The notes: generated from the sequence alone by a model not told the origin. A stretch of DNA of 64,000 bases from an uncultured delta proteobacterium (GCA_900079685.1 LT599019.1:171864-235863), one strand, 5' to 3'; counted from the stretch's first letter, positions 45,901-55,031 are shown. Made by a program: numbers and translations.

Positions 45901-47184
45901 ATGCTCCCCATGTTTTTGGTTCTCTTTTTCACCCTGTTTCTCAGCGCCCCCATCGGCATTGCCATTGTTTCGGCCTGCCTGACGGCGACCGTGACCAACC
46001 CCGAGGTGCCGCTCAACCTCAACTATATTTTCCGGAACATGGTTTCCGGGATCGACAGCTACCCGCTGCTGGCCATTCCGCTGTTCATCCTGTCCGGCGT
46101 CATCATGGCCCGGGGCGGCATAAGCAAAAAGCTCTTCGACTTTTTCGCCTTTTTCGTCGGCGACAAAACCGCCGGCATGCCCATAACGGTCATCATCACC
46201 TGTTTATTCTACGGCGCCATCTCCGGCTCAAGCCCGGCCACCACGGCGGCTGTCGGCGCCATGGCCATCCCCCTTCTCGTGAACCTCGGCTACGACAGGG
46301 TCTTTGTAACCGCCCTGGTCGCAACGGCCGGGGGGCTTGGCGTCATCATCCCGCCCAGCATCCCGTTCATCGTTTACGGCCTCGCCTCCTCGGCATCCGT
46401 GGGCAAACTGTTCATCGCGGGCATCATACCCGGCATTCTGATCGGGCTGTGCCTCATGGTTTACTCCTGGATATACTGCCGCTCCCACGGGGAAGATAAG
46501 AATAAACTCAAGCAGAACGCCGCCCGGCTGCGGGCCAGGGGATTTATCGGCACCCTGATGGACAGTTTCTGGGCTCTCTTGACCCCGGTTTTCATCCTCG
46601 GGGGCATTTACGGCGGCATCGTCACGCCCACGGAAGCGGCCAACGTATCCGTCATCTATTCGCTCGTCGTCAGCATTTATATCTACAAGACTCTGGCATG
46701 GAAGGATATTCCGGAAGTTCTGCGCGAAGCCGTCAAAACGTTCGCGCCCATGATGCTCGTGGTCGCCGCCGCAACGGTCTTCACGCGGACGCTGACCATG
46801 CTCAACATCCCCCAGACCATCGTGGAAGTCATGTCCCAGGCGCTGGTCGACAAGGTCATGTTCCTCCTGTGCGTGAACCTCATTCTGCTCGTCGTCGGCA
46901 TGTTCATGGAGCCTTTGACCTCCATCCTCATCCTCACGCCGATCCTCTTCCCGCTGGTCACCAGCTTCGGTGTGGACCCCATCCACTTCGGCGTCATCAT
47001 GGTCGTGAACCTGGCCATCGGCTTCGTGACGCCGCCCGTCGGGGTCAACCTCTATGTCGCAAGCGGCATGACGGGCATTTCCGTCATGAGCATCGCCAAG
47101 AAGGCAGTGCCGTTCCTCGTGGCGTTCTTCATAGCCCTTATTCTGATAACCTTTATCCCCTGGCTGAGTCTGGCGCTGCTGTAA
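45901..47184 (+). CDS. dctM: TRAP transporter large permease
   Basis: Ion-coupled transport subunit, 427 aa with about 12 hydrophobic segments. DctM motifs include LLAIPLFILSGVIMARGGIS, AISGSSPATTAAVGAMAIP and GGLGVIIPPSIPFIVYG. GAGGAGGA lies before the ATG at 45901, within the end of dctQ, indicating coupled translation. Confidence 0.95.
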   Translation: MLPMFLVLFFTLFLSAPIGIAIVSACLTATVTNPEVPLNLNYIFRNMVSGIDSYPLLAIPLFILSGVIMARGGISKKLFDFFAFFVGDKTAGMPITVIITCLFYGAISGSSPATTAAVGAMAIPLLVNLGYDRVFVTALVATAGGLGVIIPPSIPFIVYGLASSASVGKLFIAGIIPGILIGLCLMVYSWIYCRSHGEDKNKLKQNAARLRARGFIGTLMDSFWALLTPVFILGGIYGGIVTPTEAANVSVIYSLVVSIYIYKTLAWKDIPEVLREAVKTFAPMMLVVAAATVFTRTLTMLNIPQTIVEVMSQALVDKVMFLLCVNLILLVVGMFMEPLTSILILTPILFPLVTSFGVDPIHFGVIMVVNLAIGFVTPPVGVNLYVASGMTGISVMSIAKKAVPFLVAFFIALILITFIPWLSLALL

Positions 47185-47245
47185 CGGCTACAGCGGCGCG
47201 TGAATATGATTTGTGATGCACTTTTACACCCAAAGGGAGACACAG

Positions 47246-48262
47246 ATGAAAAAGATTATGACCATCGTGGCGGCGACTCTGCTGACCTGCGGTCTGCTGG
47301 CCGCAAACGCCGCCGCGGCTGAAAAAGTCATTCCGATCAGAATGGGCCATTCCTCCAGCGAAGATACCTCGCTGCAGAAAGGTTGCCTGAAGTTCAAAGA
47401 AATTCTGGAAGCCAGCGGCAAGTTCAAGGTCCAGGTTTTCCCCAACGCGCAGCTCGGCGGCGACAGGGAACTGTTTGAAGCCGTGCAGAACAACGACGTG
47501 CAGATCGGCATGTCCACCTCCGCGCCCACGGTCAACTTCGTGCCGTCCGCGGTTATCTTCGACATGCCGTTCGTCTACCGGACCCGCGCGGACGCCCGCG
47601 CCGTGCTGAAGGACAAGGAATTCTTCTCCGTCATGCAGGCTGAATACGCTAAGTCCGGCTACCGGCTGCTGGGTTATTCCGACATGGGCTTCCGCACGCT
47701 GACGGCCAACATCAAAGCCACGAAGCCGGACGATCTGAAGGGCCTGGTCATGCGGGTCATGGAAAACCCCTACCACATGGAAATCTGGCGCGCCATCGGC
47801 ACCAACCCCACGCCCATCCCGTTCAACGAACTGTATACCGCGCTCCAGCAGGGAACCTGCGATGCCGAGGAACAGCCCATTGAAATGATGCATTCCTCCA
47901 AGGTTTATGAACAGCAGAAGTATGCCATTGAAACCAACCACGTGCTGCACACCGTGGTCTGGCTGACGAACCAGGAATTCTACAACTCCCTGCCCGCGGA
48001 CCACAAAAAAATCTTTGACGACGCGATCCCCGCCATGCTCCAGGCGGCCATCGAATACGGCGACCAGAGCTATGACCGCTACGTGAAGGTTATGGAAAAG
48101 GCGGGGCTGCAGTTCGTTCCCCTGCCGGACGCAAACTGGCAGCTGTTCGCCGACCGCGCCCAGAGCACCTGGAAGATGATTGAAAAAGCGGCCGGTCCCA
48201 CGGTGTTTAACGCCTTTACCGGCGCGCGCGAAAGACAGATCGGCGCGAAAGCCCTGAAATAG
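47246..48262 (+). CDS. dctP: TRAP transporter substrate-binding protein
   Basis: Periplasmic receptor of the DctP family, 338 aa, with a signal peptide (about 1-25, ending ANAAAAE). It has the family features NAQLGGDRELFEAVQNNDVQIGMS and the carboxylate-binding Arg region RVMENPYHMEIWRAIGTNPTPIPFNELYTALQQGTCDAEE. The ligand is probably an organic acid, because the Arg that salt-bridges a carboxylate is kept (LVMRVMENP). GGGAGAC precedes the ATG at 47246. Confidence 0.95.
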   Translation: MKKIMTIVAATLLTCGLLAANAAAAEKVIPIRMGHSSSEDTSLQKGCLKFKEILEASGKFKVQVFPNAQLGGDRELFEAVQNNDVQIGMSTSAPTVNFVPSAVIFDMPFVYRTRADARAVLKDKEFFSVMQAEYAKSGYRLLGYSDMGFRTLTANIKATKPDDLKGLVMRVMENPYHMEIWRAIGTNPTPIPFNELYTALQQGTCDAEEQPIEMMHSSKVYEQQKYAIETNHVLHTVVWLTNQEFYNSLPADHKKIFDDAIPAMLQAAIEYGDQSYDRYVKVMEKAGLQFVPLPDANWQLFADRAQSTWKMIEKAAGPTVFNAFTGARERQIGAKALK

Positions 48263-48276
48263 ACAACCACCCCAAA

Positions 48277-48303
48277 GACCCGCCGTGCCGGTCACGGCGG
48301 GTC
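48277..48303 (+). repeat. Hairpin between dctP and aldolase genes
   Basis: A perfect 11-bp stem, gacccgccgtg with cacggcgggtc, loop ccggt, no U-tract. Such stems often stabilise the message of the highly expressed binding protein. Confidence 0.55.
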
Positions 48304-48327
48304 ATATATCAGCGAAAAGGATTTATC

Positions 48328-49248
48328 ATGGCCAAGAAATACCATGGCGTCATCCCGCCCATTCTGACCCCGGTCGACGCCAAAGAGAATGTTGATGAGG
48401 AAGGCTTCCGCGCGGTTCTTGAGCACTGCGTCAAAGGCGGGCTGCACGGCATCTTCGTGGCGGGAACCAACGGGGAAACCATGGCGCTCACCCAGAAGGA
48501 GCGCAACAACGCCATCCGCATCGCGATCGACCAGGTCGCGGGACGCGTTCCCGTAATGGCCGGCATCATGGACAGCAGCACCCGCCGCGTCATCGACAAT
48601 CTGAAAGACCTGGAACAGATGGGCGGCACCTGCGCCGTCATCACCTCCATCTTTTACGACCGCCATACGTCCCAGGACCAGACCGTCCGTCATTTCGAAA
48701 AAATAGCGAAAGAGACGAACATTGACCTGCTCATTTACAACATCCCCCCGTTCACCGGGCTGAAGCTCAACGGCGCAACGGTCTTGAAAATTGCCGAATT
48801 CGACCGCGTCATGGGCTACAAGGACAGTTCCGGCGCATTCCCGGAATTCATGCAGGTTCTGGCGAAGTATGAGAACTCGCCGTTCTGCTGCCTGCAGGGC
48901 GTGACCCCGCTGGCCCTGACCAGTTTGCTGCTCGGCGCGGACGGATTTGTGCCGGCGCTAGCGCCCCTGTTCCCGGAACTGTTCGTCGAGGCGTACGAAG
49001 CCGGGCGCAGCAAGGATATCGCTCTGACCAAACAATATGACGCCGTGCTCCGGGAATCGTCCAAAATCCTCGGCATGAGCAAAAACGCCACGGCGGCCAA
49101 CAAGTTTGCCATTTCACTCCTCGGGCACACGGACAAACGCGTCATATTCCCGCAAGACACCATCAGCCCGGAAGAAGAACGGCAAATCACGGCGAAAGTC
49201 GCGGAAGTCAACGAACTGCACGCGGCGCTCAAAAAGAGCCTCGCCTGA
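48328..49248 (+). CDS. DapA/NAL-family aldolase
   Basis: Schiff-base lyase of the dihydrodipicolinate synthase/N-acetylneuraminate lyase family, 306 aa. The Lys in MGYKDSS (Lys165) forms the imine and the Tyr in LIYNIPP (Tyr137) is the conserved proton relay. The front motif is GTNGET, a variant of GTTGES common in catabolic members. In this operon it likely cleaves a 2-keto acid to pyruvate and an aldehyde rather than making dihydrodipicolinate. It is probably cotranscribed with the TRAP genes. Confidence 0.93.
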   Translation: MAKKYHGVIPPILTPVDAKENVDEEGFRAVLEHCVKGGLHGIFVAGTNGETMALTQKERNNAIRIAIDQVAGRVPVMAGIMDSSTRRVIDNLKDLEQMGGTCAVITSIFYDRHTSQDQTVRHFEKIAKETNIDLLIYNIPPFTGLKLNGATVLKIAEFDRVMGYKDSSGAFPEFMQVLAKYENSPFCCLQGVTPLALTSLLLGADGFVPALAPLFPELFVEAYEAGRSKDIALTKQYDAVLRESSKILGMSKNATAANKFAISLLGHTDKRVIFPQDTISPEEERQITAKVAEVNELHAALKKSLA

Positions 49249-49288
49249 CATCAATCCTGTTTCCGCCACGTTTTACGAGGAGATTTCC

Positions 49289-50413
49289 ATGATCCGGATC
49301 ATCAACGGACGGATACTCGACCCAGCCAGGGGAATCGACACCGTCGGAGACATTTGTATCGCGGGCAGCACAATAGTCTCTCCGGAAGCCATGGGGCCCG
49401 GGGCGTGCGAGACAATCGACGCCTCGGGCAAGTTGGTCACGCCAGGCCTGGTGGATTTTCACCTGCACGCGTACAACACCGGCAGCGCCCTCGGCATACC
49501 GCTTGACCCGGTCTGCGCCGCCAGCGGCGTGACCACGGCGGTCGACGCCGGAACGAGCGGGCACATCACCGCCGCCGCGTTCCGGGGCGCGCTGTCCGGA
49601 ACGGTCACCCGGTTAAAGGCCCTTCTCAGCTGCTCGCCCGAGGGGTTGCTCAGCCTGCGCTTCCATGAGCGGTCCGACCCGGCGCTTTTTGACAAAGCAG
49701 CCATGAAAGAGGTCGTAACCGCCTTCCCCGATCTGTTCATCGGCGTCAAGATCCGGGTCAGCGCGGATGTTGCCGACGCCTTCGGGCTGGCGGGCCTGGA
49801 GGCCGCCGTCTCGATAGCGGAAGATCTCGGCCTGCCGCTGGTGGTGCACACCACCAACCCGCCGGCCTCGGCGGACGCCATCGCCTCCATGCTGCGGCCC
49901 GGGGACGTTTTTACGCACGCCTTTCACGGCACGGGACACACCATCCTCAAGGACGGCCGCGTGCGCGGCGCTGTCCGGAAGGCGCGGGAACGCGGCGTGC
50001 TTTTCGACGACTGCCACGGCCGGGCGCATTTCGCGTTCAGCACCCTGGACGCGGCCCTTGCCGACGGGTTCTTCCCGGATATGATAAGCAGCGACATCAT
50101 CGCCCCATCGGCGTTCAGGCAGCCGCTCGGCGGGCTTCCCATGGTTCTTTCCCGCTACCTGGCCTCCGGCGCGGACCTTCCGGAGATCCTCACCGCCTGC
50201 GTGGTGAACCCGGCAAAGTTTCTCGGCCTTGAAAAAGACATCGCTTCCCTTGCTCCCGGGACGTGCGCGGACGTTGCCGTCTTCTCCCCGCTGGCAAAGC
50301 GGACGGTTTTCAGGGATGCTTTCGGCAAAGAGCGCGTCGGGGAAACCGTTCTTGTTCCGGAAGTGACCATCCGGCAGGGAACGATCGTGTACCGGAGTTA
50401 CGGTTCGTATTGA
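49289..50413 (+). CDS. Amidohydrolase/deacetylase family metallohydrolase
   Basis: Metal-dependent hydrolase of the amidohydrolase superfamily, 374 aa, closest by pattern to the EF0837-type deacetylase/dihydroorotase-like branch. It has the first metal motif DFHLHAY, a Lys in GVKIRVS likely to be carboxylated, His in VVHTTN and THAFHG, and an Asp in ISSDII. The ATG at 49289 with GAGGAG upstream is preferred. Related enzymes remove acyl groups from hydroxyacids or amino acids. Its place after the aldolase suggests that it prepares the substrate of the pathway; exact substrate unknown. Confidence 0.88.
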   Translation: MIRIINGRILDPARGIDTVGDICIAGSTIVSPEAMGPGACETIDASGKLVTPGLVDFHLHAYNTGSALGIPLDPVCAASGVTTAVDAGTSGHITAAAFRGALSGTVTRLKALLSCSPEGLLSLRFHERSDPALFDKAAMKEVVTAFPDLFIGVKIRVSADVADAFGLAGLEAAVSIAEDLGLPLVVHTTNPPASADAIASMLRPGDVFTHAFHGTGHTILKDGRVRGAVRKARERGVLFDDCHGRAHFAFSTLDAALADGFFPDMISSDIIAPSAFRQPLGGLPMVLSRYLASGADLPEILTACVVNPAKFLGLEKDIASLAPGTCADVAVFSPLAKRTVFRDAFGKERVGETVLVPEVTIRQGTIVYRSYGSY

Positions 50414-50458
50414 GCCGCCCGGAATAAATTCCGCAACGCGCGCGGATGCAAATACTCC

Positions 50459-51193
50459 TTGACGGAAAGCGCTCACCGCATCCATAACCCGTTCACGCCG
50501 GAAAAGTTCGCCACTCTCGGCGCGGCGTTGCGGTTGGAACCGGGGACCCGCGTGCTCGACCTCGGCAGCGGCTCGGGCGAAATGCTGTGCACCTGGGCGC
50601 GCGATTACAGCATCACCGGCGTCGGCGTCGACATGTGCCGGTTGTTCAGCGAGCAGGCGAAACTTCGCGCTCAAGAGCTCGGCGTCGCCGACCGGGTCAC
50701 CTTCATCCACGATGATGCCGCCGGGTACGTCGCCGGTGAAAAGGTCGATGTGGCGGCCTGCGTCGGCGCAACCTGGATCGGCGGAGGCGTTGCCGGAACC
50801 GTCGAGCTTCTGGCCAAGAGTCTCCGCCCCGGAGGCATCATCCTCATCGGCGAACCTTACTGGCTGCGGCTGCCGCCGACGGAAGCCGCCGCCAGGGAAT
50901 GCTTTGCCACCTCCATCGCCGACTTTCTGCTCCTTCCGGATCTTCTCGCGTCTTTTGGCACCATGGGCGGCGGCCCCGGCTACGACGTGGTGGAAATGGT
51001 GCTGGCCGACCAGGACGGCTGGGACAGGTACGAAGCGGCCAAGTGGCTGACCATGCGCCGGTGGTTACAAGCGAACCCCAACGACGATCTGGCGGAAGAG
51101 ATCCGCGCCAAACTGGCCTCGGAACCGAAACGCTACGCCGCATATACGCGTGAGTACCTTGGCTGGGGCGTGTTCGCGCTGATGGCGCGGTGA
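50459..51193 (+). CDS. Class I SAM-dependent methyltransferase
   Basis: A 244-aa protein with the S-adenosylmethionine-binding motif VLDLGSGSGEMLCTWA (residues about 32-47) and a motif II acid (VGVDM). It starts with TTG at 50459; no in-frame ATG with a ribosome-binding site was found near, so the exact start is uncertain. It follows the amidohydrolase by 45 nt and may be the last gene of the operon. The substrate is unknown, and nothing ties it to the catabolic pathway except position. Confidence 0.8.
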   Translation: MTESAHRIHNPFTPEKFATLGAALRLEPGTRVLDLGSGSGEMLCTWARDYSITGVGVDMCRLFSEQAKLRAQELGVADRVTFIHDDAAGYVAGEKVDVAACVGATWIGGGVAGTVELLAKSLRPGGIILIGEPYWLRLPPTEAAARECFATSIADFLLLPDLLASFGTMGGGPGYDVVEMVLADQDGWDRYEAAKWLTMRRWLQANPNDDLAEEIRAKLASEPKRYAAYTREYLGWGVFALMAR

Positions 51194-51259
51194 GGCGGCA
51201 AGAAGAACGCCTCGCTGCCGGTGCGGTTATTCCTGCCTGCGGGCGGGGGGGAAAAGAAG

Positions 51260-51290
51260 AAGGTCTTACAGATGTATTCTGTAAGACCTT
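51260..51290. terminator. Bidirectional terminator
   Basis: A perfect 12-bp stem, aaggtcttacag with ctgtaagacctt, loop of 7 nt. It has a T-rich tail on both strands, so it ends the catabolic operon on the plus strand and the tRNA-Gly transcript on the minus strand. Confidence 0.8.
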
Positions 51291-51299
51291 TTCATCTTC

Positions 51300-51374
51300 T
51301 GGAGCGGGAAACGGGATTTGAACCCGCGACCTTCAGCTTGGGAAGCTGACACTCTACCGCTGAGTTATTCCCGC
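51300..51374 (-). tRNA. tRNA-Gly (anticodon CCC)
   Basis: Minus-strand cloverleaf. The acceptor stem GCGGGAA pairs with TTCCCGC, the anticodon loop TTCCCAA lies in a stem TCAGC/GCTGA, the T-loop is GGTTCAAATCC, and the 3' CCA is encoded (51300-51302). The anticodon CCC reads GGG. It has its own promoter and terminator. Confidence 0.95.
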
Positions 51375-51414
51375 GCGGTATGCCCCTGCTGCTTCCAGCC
51401 GGAGCGGAAAGACG

Positions 51415-51443
51415 CATATACGCCAGTCCGTCTGGCGCGTCAA
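51415..51443 (-). promoter_or_regulatory. Promoter of tRNA-Gly
   Basis: Minus strand: TTGACG (51438-51443), 17-nt spacer, TATATG (51415-51420), about 40 nt before the tRNA 5' end. Confidence 0.65.
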
Positions 51444-51632
51444 GCGTTCCGGGGCCGTCCGCATGGGTGTTTTCTTTCCCCCTGTTTGCTGGGCGCATGC
51501 GCCCAAAGCACGGCTGCCCGCGCCTGAGGATCGGTCTGCCAGACGCCCCCTCTGTTAGCGGTTGCTTCTTTCACGCGTGTGCAATACAAACCAACGGTTG
51601 GGAATCAGAACACTCTACATCGCGAGGGCTCC

Positions 51633-53312
51633 ATGCAGAGAGTGACATGCGACGTGTTGGTGGTGGGCGGCGGCGGGGCCGGGCTCATGGCCGCGTACGA
51701 AGCCTCGAAACACAACGTCCGCGTGGCCGTGGTCAACAAGGGCAAGGTGCAGCGCACCGGCGTGACCATCATGGCTCCCGGCGCCATCGCCGCCGTGGAC
51801 GACCGCTGGAAACACGAGGGCGACAGCACGGATTTGCACATCAAAGACACCATCCAGGGCGGCTGTTACATAAACGACCAGGAAATGGTGGCGACCGTGG
51901 CCGCAATGGCCCCGGCCCTGGTGCTGGAGTTGGAACGCATGGGCGCCATCTTCCAGCGCAACGACGCGGGCGATACCTACATGCTGCGCATCGACGGCGG
52001 CCACACGTATCCGCGCTGTCCCTTCCTGGAAGACCGCACCGGCAAGGAAATGGTCAAGGCCATGGCGAGCGCCCTGCGCAAAAACCACGTGCCGCTATAT
52101 GAAAATATCATGATAACCCGCCTGCTCCAGAGCGGGGGCGAGATTTGCGGAGCCGCGGGCATCCACCTGGAAACCGGCGAGAGCGTGCTCTTCGAATGCA
52201 AAAGCCTGATCCTCGCGACAGGCGGCGCGGGCAGCCTCTACGCCAACACCGACAACTCCATCGATCTCACCGGCGACGGCTACGCCCTGGCCCTGGAAGC
52301 CGGAGCGCCCCTGCGCGACATGGAGTTCGTGCAGTTCTACCCCGTGGGATTTCTCTTTCCCATGGCCCTCAAGGGCATGCTGGCAGGTCTTCTTTACTAC
52401 TGCCGCCTCTACAACGCGAAGGGCGAACGCTTCATGGAAAAGTACGACCCCGAGCGGCTGGAACTTTCCACCCGCGACCGGGTTTCCCGCGCGATCGTCC
52501 AGGAAGTGCTCGAAGGACGCGGCTCGCCGCGAGGCGGCGTCTATATGGACATGACCTTCCAGGAGCCCGGCTTCATCGCGCGCATGACCCCGGCGCTCTA
52601 CGCCACCTATCGCAATATAGGTATTGGCCCGGAAAAGGAACGCATTGAAATAGCGCCCACCGTGCACTTTTTCATGGGCGGCCTGGATGTGGACCATACC
52701 TGGCAAAGCCCCCTGCCCGGCCTCTTCGGCGCCGGGGAAGTGGTGGGCGGTATGCACGGCGGCAACCGCCTGAGCCAGAACGCGCTGGCAGAGATCCTGG
52801 TCTCCGGGGTCATGGCGGGCAAAAGCGCGGCCGAACGCGCGGCCAAAGCCAAGCCCCGGCCCGTGGACCCGGCTGAATCGCAGGTGGAACAAAACCTCCT
52901 GGCCGGTCTGCTGCGCGTGGAAAAAGGCCTTGCCCCCGGCGAGGTCAAAACGCGGCTCAAGACTATCATGTGGGAGCACGCGGGCGTTTTCCGCACCGAG
53001 GAATCCCTGAAAAAAGCCCTGGCCTTGGTGGACGCGCTTGCCAAGGAACCCGTGCGCGTGCCGGAAAAGGACCTCTACATGAACCGGGGCCTGGTGGAGG
53101 CGCTGGAAAACCGCAACATGCTGGCCACGGCGCGCTGCATCATCCTGTCCGCCCTGGAGCGCAGGGAAAGCCGGGCCGCGCACTACCGCAGCGACTACCC
53201 GGAAACGGACAACAAACACCACCTGAAGACCATTCTTGTCGCGGGCCGGGCAGGCAATCTCGCCGTACGCACCCGCCCGGTGGCGCTCACGCTCATCCAG
53301 CCGGAGGTCTGA
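51633..53312 (+). CDS. Fumarate reductase/succinate dehydrogenase-like flavoprotein
   Basis: FAD-dependent oxidoreductase of the FrdA/SdhA/aspartate-oxidase superfamily, 559 aa. It has the dinucleotide motif DVLVVGGGGAGLMAAYEA (about 7-24), the ATGGAGSLY and GDGYALALEAGA blocks, active-site-like IAPTVHFFMGGLDVD, and the FAD-binding GAGEVVGGMHGGNRLSQNALAE end motif. The His that carries covalent FAD in E. coli FrdA/SdhA (in SHT) is absent: the matching stretch reads RTGVTIMAPG. It is therefore probably non-covalent and possibly not a respiratory fumarate reductase. The start at 51633 has GAGGG. It is translated just before the iron-sulfur subunit (3-nt gap). Confidence 0.9.
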   Translation: MQRVTCDVLVVGGGGAGLMAAYEASKHNVRVAVVNKGKVQRTGVTIMAPGAIAAVDDRWKHEGDSTDLHIKDTIQGGCYINDQEMVATVAAMAPALVLELERMGAIFQRNDAGDTYMLRIDGGHTYPRCPFLEDRTGKEMVKAMASALRKNHVPLYENIMITRLLQSGGEICGAAGIHLETGESVLFECKSLILATGGAGSLYANTDNSIDLTGDGYALALEAGAPLRDMEFVQFYPVGFLFPMALKGMLAGLLYYCRLYNAKGERFMEKYDPERLELSTRDRVSRAIVQEVLEGRGSPRGGVYMDMTFQEPGFIARMTPALYATYRNIGIGPEKERIEIAPTVHFFMGGLDVDHTWQSPLPGLFGAGEVVGGMHGGNRLSQNALAEILVSGVMAGKSAAERAAKAKPRPVDPAESQVEQNLLAGLLRVEKGLAPGEVKTRLKTIMWEHAGVFRTEESLKKALALVDALAKEPVRVPEKDLYMNRGLVEALENRNMLATARCIILSALERRESRAAHYRSDYPETDNKHHLKTILVAGRAGNLAVRTRPVALTLIQPEV

Positions 53313-53315
53313 TCC

Positions 53316-53999
53316 ATGCAGGGCACAGCCAGGATATTCCGCTTCAACCCCATGCGGGACGCGGAACCGCATTACCAGTCCTATACTTACGAATTCCAGG
53401 CCGGTATGACCGTGCTCGACGTGCTGAACCTTCTGCGCGAGACCCAGGACCCCACCCTCTCCTACGCCTGGTGCTGCCGCAACGGCCACTGCGGGCTCTG
53501 CGGCATAACCGTCAACGGCAAGCCCGTGCTTTCCTGCCGCCAGGCCGCCACGCCCGAGGAAATGCTGCTGGAACCGCTCAAAAACATTAGTGTGCGGAAA
53601 GACCTTATCATCGACCGCGAGGAATACGAGCGCAACCGCCCCCAACTGCGCCTTTTCCTGGAGCGGCAGTGCCGCGCGGCAAAAGAACCCGAAGTCATCG
53701 ACATGGAGCAGTTTGAGGACTTCAAAATCGCCAGCCGCTGCATCGAATGTTTTTGCTGTGTTTCCGTCTGCCCGGAGTACAGGAAAAAACCGCACCTGTT
53801 CCCCGGCCCGGCGGCCTTCGCTCTGGAAGCGCGCCACTTCTTCGACCCGCGCGACGAGCTTGGCCGCAACCTTCTTGTTCTGAGCGAAGGCATCGAGCAC
53901 TGCACCGAGTGCGGGCTGTGCAGCAAGGTCTGCCGCCTGAACGCCGACCCGGCGGGCCGGATCAAAAAGATGCGGGAACAGGCAACACGCCGGAGCTAA
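53316..53999 (+). CDS. SdhB/FrdB-like iron-sulfur protein
   Basis: Electron-transfer subunit, 227 aa. The N-terminal ferredoxin-like [2Fe-2S] domain has ligands Cys54, Cys59, Cys62 and Cys74 (an extra Cys53 is present). The C-terminal part has CIECFCCVSVCP for a [4Fe-4S] cluster and CTECGLCSKVC. In E. coli FrdB the latter motif has Val at the second position and binds a [3Fe-4S] cluster; here Cys fills it, so a [4Fe-4S] cluster is predicted. It pairs with the flavoprotein. No membrane anchor subunit gene is next to it. Confidence 0.93.
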   Translation: MQGTARIFRFNPMRDAEPHYQSYTYEFQAGMTVLDVLNLLRETQDPTLSYAWCCRNGHCGLCGITVNGKPVLSCRQAATPEEMLLEPLKNISVRKDLIIDREEYERNRPQLRLFLERQCRAAKEPEVIDMEQFEDFKIASRCIECFCCVSVCPEYRKKPHLFPGPAAFALEARHFFDPRDELGRNLLVLSEGIEHCTECGLCSKVCRLNADPAGRIKKMREQATRRS

Positions 54000-54019
54000 C
54001 TCCCGGCCCCTCTGAAATA

Positions 54020-54062
54020 AGCCGCCCCGTGAGGATGTAGGACACATCCTCACGGGGCGGCT
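54020..54062. terminator. Perfect 19-bp stem between convergent genes
   Basis: Arms agccgccccgtgaggatgt (54020-54038) and its exact complement (54044-54062), loop aggac. No clear U-tract. Probably a bidirectional terminator for the iron-sulfur and fabD genes. Confidence 0.65.
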
Positions 54063-54083
54063 ATCATTGCAAGTGTACGTTAC

Positions 54084-55031
54084 TTAAAACGCTTCGGCCT
54101 GCTCCCGGTTGCCGACCGTGGCAACGCTGTAGCTTTCCGGCGCGGGAGCGGACGGCTGCGCGTCCAGAATGGGCTTGACCATCTTGGACAATACGCCCTT
54201 GGGGCCGCACTCCACGAACCGCCGCACGCCGTCCGCGTACTGGCTGGAAATCGTGTCGATCCAGCGCACGGACGAGGTCATCTGGTCAAGGAGCAGGGAT
54301 TTCAGCTCGCGCTGGTCGGTGGTGGCCCTGCCCGTCACGTTGGGATACACCGCGAATTTGGCGGGCGACCAGGAGGTTTTTTCCAGGGCCTTGGCCATTT
54401 CCGTCGCGGCTTCTTTCATGAGCGGGCTGTGGAACGCGCCGGAAACCGGCAGGGGCAGCGCCCGGCCCTTTCTGGCCTTCACCGCTTCCTGCAGGGCCGC
54501 GATGGCGGCTTTGGTGCCGCTCGCCACGTACTGGCCGGGCGTATTGTAGTTGGCGATGCCGATCATCTCGCCGGTGGCGGACGCAACATCCGCCACGGCG
54601 CTTTCCGCGTCCGCCAGGGAAATTTTGAGCATGGCCGCCATGGTTCCCTTGCCTTCGGGGTCCGCTTCGGCCATCAGGCGGCCGCGTAAGGCCACCAGTT
54701 CCAGCACAGCGTCAACGCCGAGCACGCCTGCCGCCGCCAGGGAGCTGTATTCGCCCAGGCTGTGCCCGGCGGTCGCGGCAGGGGTAATTTTTCCGGACAA
54801 CACGCGCCAGAGGTTCAGGTTGACCACGGTCAGCGCGGGTTGCAGGGCGCGGGTGTCGGCCATGGCGCCGTCTTCGCCTTCCCAGTATATGGCGCGCAGC
54901 TCGAGGCCGCTGGCGCGTTCGGCCTGTTTCCAGGTATCCATGGCCTCGCGGCTCGCTTCGGCAAGGTCACGCCCCATGCCGGATTCCTGGGAACCCTGGC
55001 CGGGGAACAATATGGCGGTCGGTGTCGGCAT
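54084..55031 (-). CDS. fabD: Malonyl-CoA:ACP transacylase
   Basis: Loads malonyl groups on acyl carrier protein for fatty-acid synthesis. The 315-aa protein has the GQGSQ oxyanion motif near the N-terminus, the nucleophile motif GHSLGEY, the catalytic His in SGAFHSPLM and the late GPKGVLSKMV. Two ATG codons lie next to GAGGAG (55038-55043): the one at 55031 has a 6-nt spacing and is preferred, and one at 55037 abuts the ribosome-binding site. No other fab genes are adjacent. Confidence 0.95.
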   Translation of the reverse strand: MPTPTAILFPGQGSQESGMGRDLAEASREAMDTWKQAERASGLELRAIYWEGEDGAMADTRALQPALTVVNLNLWRVLSGKITPAATAGHSLGEYSSLAAAGVLGVDAVLELVALRGRLMAEADPEGKGTMAAMLKISLADAESAVADVASATGEMIGIANYNTPGQYVASGTKAAIAALQEAVKARKGRALPLPVSGAFHSPLMKEAATEMAKALEKTSWSPAKFAVYPNVTGRATTDQRELKSLLLDQMTSSVRWIDTISSQYADGVRRFVECGPKGVLSKMVKPILDAQPSAPAPESYSVATVGNREQAEAF

